From assembly GCA_002771075.1 (NCBI GenBank), contig PCXM01000029.1:161-16954 (forward strand): a DNA stretch of 16,794 nt, in the 5' to 3' direction. Within the stretch, counting starts at the first letter, position 1; each line of letters begins with the position of its first letter. The translations under genes were made by a program, and so were the position numbers. Positions 14,652 to 16,794 of this stretch are shown piece after piece. The notes beneath the pieces were generated by a model. It did not search any database. It was not told where the DNA came from and saw only the letters and a program-made list of their open reading frames with translations. The stretch comes from Candidatus Zambryskibacteria bacterium CG10_big_fil_rev_8_21_14_0_10_34_34 (GTDB lineage Bacteria > Patescibacteriota > Minisyncoccia > Phycocordibacterales > WO2-35-19).

Positions 14652-15269
14652 ATGCCAGCAGATGAAACTACACAACCCGAACCTCCCCCACCAGAAAATC
14701 AAAATTCTGAAGCAAGCTTTGTTCCAGAGAGCCTCCAAGAGCCTAAAGTTAATGCACCAATTCCTGCGATAAATTCTGACTCCAACGAAGTGCCACCTGA
14801 GCCAACAGAAACTCTACCTAACTCCGAGAGTGCCATTCCGGTCAAAGATGGTATTTCCGCAAATGAGCCGTTAAATGAGGCTCCTAGCCCTGAAATCACA
14901 GTAGACCCAAGTAATCCTAATGTCAACATAGAAAAACACAGAAATGACGTAACGATCACCGAAGTCATGGAGCCAACGGCTCAAATGGCAGGAAATGAGC
15001 CGATAGATATGGCAGAAGAAATAAAAACAAAAAAGCGGGGAGAAAACCTAAAACTAGCTAACCAAACTCGGCAGGAGAAAAAGAGAAAGAAAATTGATGC
15101 AATTTTAGATTTGTTTGCGAAGCAAACAAATCTCACAAACGACGAAGTGGAAAAACTTTTGCATGTCTCTGATGCAACCGCTACAAGATATCTCGAAACT
15201 CTGGAAAAAGAAGGAAAAATTAAGCAAGTTGGTAAAACTGGAAAAGGAGTAATGTACGAAAAAATATGA
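14652..15269 (+). CDS. Winged-helix DNA-binding protein with acidic disordered N-terminus
   Basis: The protein has 205 aa. Residues 1-120 are low-complexity, acidic and rich in P, E, S and N, and probably disordered. A basic segment (about 126-148, KTKKRGENLKL...QEKKRKK) follows. Residues about 148-205 form a winged helix-turn-helix of DeoR/MarR-like shape: ILDLF...LTNDEVEKLLHVSDATATRYLETLEKEGKI. It is probably a DNA-binding regulator or nucleoid-associated protein. No membrane segment is present. Two palindromes lie inside the coding frame: 14975-15002 (TAQMAGNEP) and 15107-15133 (LDLFAKQTNL, where the loop before the recognition helix seems lengthened). Its targets are unknown. Confidence 0.78.
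   Translation: MPADETTQPEPPPPENQNSEASFVPESLQEPKVNAPIPAINSDSNEVPPEPTETLPNSESAIPVKDGISANEPLNEAPSPEITVDPSNPNVNIEKHRNDVTITEVMEPTAQMAGNEPIDMAEEIKTKKRGENLKLANQTRQEKKRKKIDAILDLFAKQTNLTNDEVEKLLHVSDATATRYLETLEKEGKIKQVGKTGKGVMYEKI
14975..15002 (+). repeat. 28-bp repeat in the winged-helix gene, inverted copy downstream
   Basis: This 28-bp stretch is the exact reverse complement of 15805-15832. It is itself hairpin-forming (CGGCTCA with TGAGCCG). Weaker similarity continues beyond it: AGCC on one side with a one-base gap, and CAGAAGAAA about 10 bases away on the other. Confidence 0.85.
15107..15133. repeat. Palindrome with GAA loop inside the winged-helix gene
   Basis: AGATTTGTTTGC (15107-15118) and GCAAACAAATCT (15122-15133) are perfectly complementary around GAA. 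The centre is GCGAAGC, a sequence known to form an unusually stable DNA mini-hairpin. It is in frame, encoding DLFAKQTNL in the helix-turn-helix domain. Confidence 0.85.
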
Positions 15270-15286
15270 TTTTGGTTTTTGGGAGT

Positions 15287-15322
15287 TTTCTGCTCTTTCC
15301 TTTTTTGCCCCAAGAGCAGAAA
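15287..15322. repeat. 11-bp stem-loop after the winged-helix gene
   Basis: TTTCTGCTCTT (15287-15297) pairs with AAGAGCAGAAA (15312-15322) around a T/C-rich 14-nt loop. It lies 17 bases after the stop codon. No T-run follows the stem on either strand, so it is more likely an RNA-stabilising 3' structure or a repeat than a standard terminator. Confidence 0.5.
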
Positions 15323-15373
15323 GTGTCCGCGCACGGGTGGGTGAGGCAAGGACACAAGAATTCGAGCCTCGGA

Positions 15374-15388
15374 CATTTCCGCTATGGC
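15374..15388 (+). repeat. Inverted-repeat partner of 15698-15712
   Basis: CATTTCCGCTATGGC is the exact reverse complement of 15698-15712. Similarity extends about 14 bases further with a few mismatches (CCGAGG and CGAAT in common). The partners are about 310 bases apart. Confidence 0.65.
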
Positions 15389-15590
15389 GTGGCTGAATAT
15401 GAGCGCCGTCCCGAACGAAGTCACAGAAATATAAAATCTTGAAATAAACTCGGAGATGAAAATGTGGATGGGGGTTGTGCGAGGGCGGACTCCGAAGGCA
15501 CTCCAATCGAAGAGAAGAAATACAAACTAAAACTATACTCAAGAAAGAACTGAAAAAGTAATAGCTCACTGCGAGGAGGAGCCCGAAGCT

Positions 15591-15615
15591 GGGGAGAGGA
15601 TTCCTTCCTCTCCCC
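15591..15615. repeat. Strong 10-bp hairpin in the gap
   Basis: GGGGAGAGGA (15591-15600) and TCCTCTCCCC (15606-15615) pair perfectly around TTCCT. AAAAGG follows, so on the forward strand it is not a U-tailed terminator. Confidence 0.6.
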
Positions 15616-15697
15616 AAAAGGAGTCGGTGCCCGAGCACGCCCCAGCAGGGGCGAGTTGCGAGGAAAAGCACCGCACCAAGAAATCTAGGCGCGAGTA

Positions 15698-15712
15698 GCC
15701 ATAGCGGAAATG
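15698..15712 (-). repeat. Inverted-repeat partner of 15374-15388
   Basis: GCCATAGCGGAAATG is the exact reverse complement of 15374-15388, with imperfect similarity continuing into the following bases. Confidence 0.65.
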
Positions 15713-15798
15713 CCCGAGGACGAATGTCCGAGGGTGTGCTTCCCCAGCCAATGCTAATAAAGAGAAATGACAGAGGCACAATTTTTTCTTCTGTTTTT

Positions 15799-15838
15799 TC
15801 CAAACGGCTCATTTCCTGCCATTTGAGCCGTTTGGCTT
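15799..15838. repeat. Hairpin containing the inverted copy of the winged-helix gene repeat
   Basis: CCAAACGGCTCA and TGAGCCGTTTGG form a 12-bp perfect stem around a 12-nt loop, followed by a T-rich stretch (CTTTTGGTTTTTG). Bases 15805-15832 are the exact reverse complement of 14975-15002. The T-rich tail makes it a plausible forward-strand terminator as well. Confidence 0.75.
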
Positions 15839-16144
15839 TTGGTTTTTGAATTCCGCTTACTTCTTCCTTAGAAGAAGTCTGACCCGAGCCCTCATCCGCT
15901 TCATACCATTTCTAAAAACACCCCCGCCAAAAAAGAAGAATGATTGCATTTGCGGGTGAGGGCGAGGGGCAGAACGGCGAGGCTTTGCGAGCCGTGAGTG
16001 GAATTCATTCTTTAGAATTTAGTGGCGTATGGAGCGTATGAAAATATACACATCACCACGCGCGCGGAGCGTGCGAGTTGTTCACATTTTCTCCACTTCC
16101 TTCTTCTCGAAAAAAGTTCGAGCAAAGTGTAGAATTAGGGCACA

Positions 16145-16210
16145 ATGCAAGACAAAATAAAAAGAGGAATTTATAAAGGACCGAGATTTATTTATGTTAG
16201 AGAAAAATAA
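16145..16210 (+). CDS. 21-aa upstream ORF overlapping miaA
   Basis: ATG 16145 opens an ORF encoding MQDKIKRGIYKGPRFIYVRE plus K, ending at TAA 16208-16210. This is 17 bases inside miaA and in a different frame. A -10-like TAGAAT (16130-16135) lies 9 bases upstream, so the predicted mRNA would begin at or near this ATG. It could be a leaderless leader peptide that couples to or limits miaA translation. Alternatively it is a chance ORF in the 5' leader. Confidence 0.35.
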   Translation: MQDKIKRGIYKGPRFIYVREK

Positions 16211-16794
16211 TAAACCAAAAGTTATTGTAATCCTTGGACCAACTGCTAGCGGTAAAAGTGATATTGCCGTAGAGCTTGCCAGAAAATTTAATGGGGAAGT
16301 TATTTCTGCTGACTCGCGACAAGTCTATAAAGGACTGGATATTGGCACAGGTAAAATTACTAAAAAAGAAATGCGGGGAATTAAACATCATTTACTTGAT
16401 GTAATCTCTCCCAAAAAAAAATTTAATGCTTCTGATTTTGTAATATTAACATCTAATGTGATCGCGCAAATTGTTGGTAGAAGCAAAATACCTATTGTTT
16501 GTGGTGGCACTGGATTTTATATTGACGCTTTGCTTGGTGAAAAACAACTTGCCGAAGTGCCACCAAATGAAAAACTTCGAGCTCAATTAGAAAAAAAATC
16601 AGTGACAGAGTTATTTAAAATATTAAAAAAACTAGACCCAGAAAGAGCCAAAAATATAGATGCCAAAAATGGAAGAAGATTGGTGAGAGCAATTGAGATA
16701 TGTGAAGTAATCGGCAGAGTCCCGAAGTACGAGTTACGAGATACGAAATATGAAGTTTTGAAAATAGGGATAAAAATAGAAGAAAAAGAATTAA
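16194..16794 (+). CDS. miaA: tRNA dimethylallyltransferase MiaA (3' end outside window)
   Basis: MiaA adds a dimethylallyl group to N6 of A37 in tRNAs that read UNN codons. About 200 codons are present and the gene runs off the window. Residues show the P-loop GPTASGKS (about 15-22), SADSRQVYKGLDIGTGK (about 38-54), HHLLDVISP, CGGTGFYIDALL (about 103-114) and RRLVRAIEI, all in family order. The ATG at 16194 is the only ATG in the open frame, which begins after a TAA at 16158-16160. No close Shine-Dalgarno is present. The tRNA-Leu(CAA) in this window, with A36-A37-A38, is a likely substrate. Confidence 0.93.
   Translation, partial: MLEKNNKPKVIVILGPTASGKSDIAVELARKFNGEVISADSRQVYKGLDIGTGKITKKEMRGIKHHLLDVISPKKKFNASDFVILTSNVIAQIVGRSKIPIVCGGTGFYIDALLGEKQLAEVPPNEKLRAQLEKKSVTELFKILKKLDPERAKNIDAKNGRRLVRAIEICEVIGRVPKYELRDTKYEVLKIGIKIEEKEL

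Larger units (their letters stand above)
15270..16144. other. 875-bp GC-richer gap with many inverted repeats, no convincing gene
   Basis: By eye the region is markedly richer in G and C than the neighbouring genes. It holds stem-loops at 15287-15322, 15591-15615 (10-bp stem), 15638-15653 (CGCCCC-AGCA-GGGGCG), 15801-15838 and 15859-15878 (ACTTCTTC-CTTA-GAAGAAGT). Long-range inverted pairs are at 15374-15388 with 15698-15712, and 15888-15899 with 15952-15963. A long reverse frame (15105-15812) is antisense to the winged-helix gene and has an erratic composition. I recognise no protein, tRNA, rRNA, tmRNA or RNase P RNA. Confidence 0.5.

Noticed and set aside
15558..15572. GTAATAGCTCACTG resembles a conserved 23S rRNA segment.
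   Set aside because: The match is only about 14 bases, and the sequence on both sides does not resemble 23S rRNA.
15105..15812. A 235-aa reverse ORF.
   Set aside because: It is antisense to the winged-helix coding end, has an erratic composition rich in F, S, L and R, and shows no family motif.
1..16794. parS sites, CRISPR arrays, insertion sequences with transposase, and rRNA genes.
   Set aside because: No parS-like 16-mer, no regularly spaced repeat array, no transposase frame and no rRNA segment could be found by reading both strands.

Overview
The gene set points to a Candidatus Patescibacteria (CPR) bacterium, probably of the Parcubacteria group. The genes are AT-rich and compact. The window has a membrane-anchored ClpC-like ATPase next to a small membrane protein, a divergent SerRS, a short Rel enzyme without its regulatory C-terminus, an orphan ParB, and several conserved-looking proteins I cannot name. 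No coding region needs TGA as a sense codon, so the standard bacterial code applies and code-25 Gracilibacteria are unlikely. The taxonomic placement is inference from gene content and style.

Layout. 1-632: intergenic DNA with a nested palindromic repeat, a GC-rich hairpin, an 18-codon reverse-strand ORF with a strong Shine-Dalgarno, and a 54-aa candidate. 633-1413: an unknown 198-aa protein and a weak 51-aa candidate. 1421-6502 (reverse strand, read right to left): serS, ftsQ-like, a small membrane protein, and the ClpC-like ATPase. 6625-7509: dprA. 7510-7973: an island of two tiny membrane proteins flanked by near-identical hairpins. 8110-11779: topA and rel. 11776-12759: parB, convergent with rel and sharing its stop site. 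12873-12953: tRNA-Leu(CAA), followed by the decayed C-terminus of a probable serine recombinase. 13377-15269: an HExxH protein, a frame-broken beta-rich protein, and a winged-helix protein with a long acidic disordered N-terminus. 15270-16144: a GC-richer gap full of inverted repeats. 16194-end: miaA, cut by the window edge, preceded by an overlapping 21-codon ORF.

The main genes are informational or housekeeping: Ser-tRNA charging, tRNA-Leu and its likely A37-modifying enzyme MiaA, DNA topology, ssDNA/recombination handling (DprA), stringent response, chromosome segregation and division.

The most striking non-standard signal is a set of short perfect palindromes inside reading frames. topA carries two copies of the same 21-bp palindromic core, both read in the same frame as SKSDFD. 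Each copy is extended by different but still self-complementary flanks. Related hairpins flank the tiny-gene island just upstream. The winged-helix gene carries another palindrome whose inverted copy lies in the downstream gap. This resembles the in-frame palindromic elements known from Rickettsia, but with much smaller units. A second theme is -10 promoter boxes lying 6-10 bases from start codons, suggesting leaderless mRNAs, while the tiny genes instead have strong Shine-Dalgarno sites.
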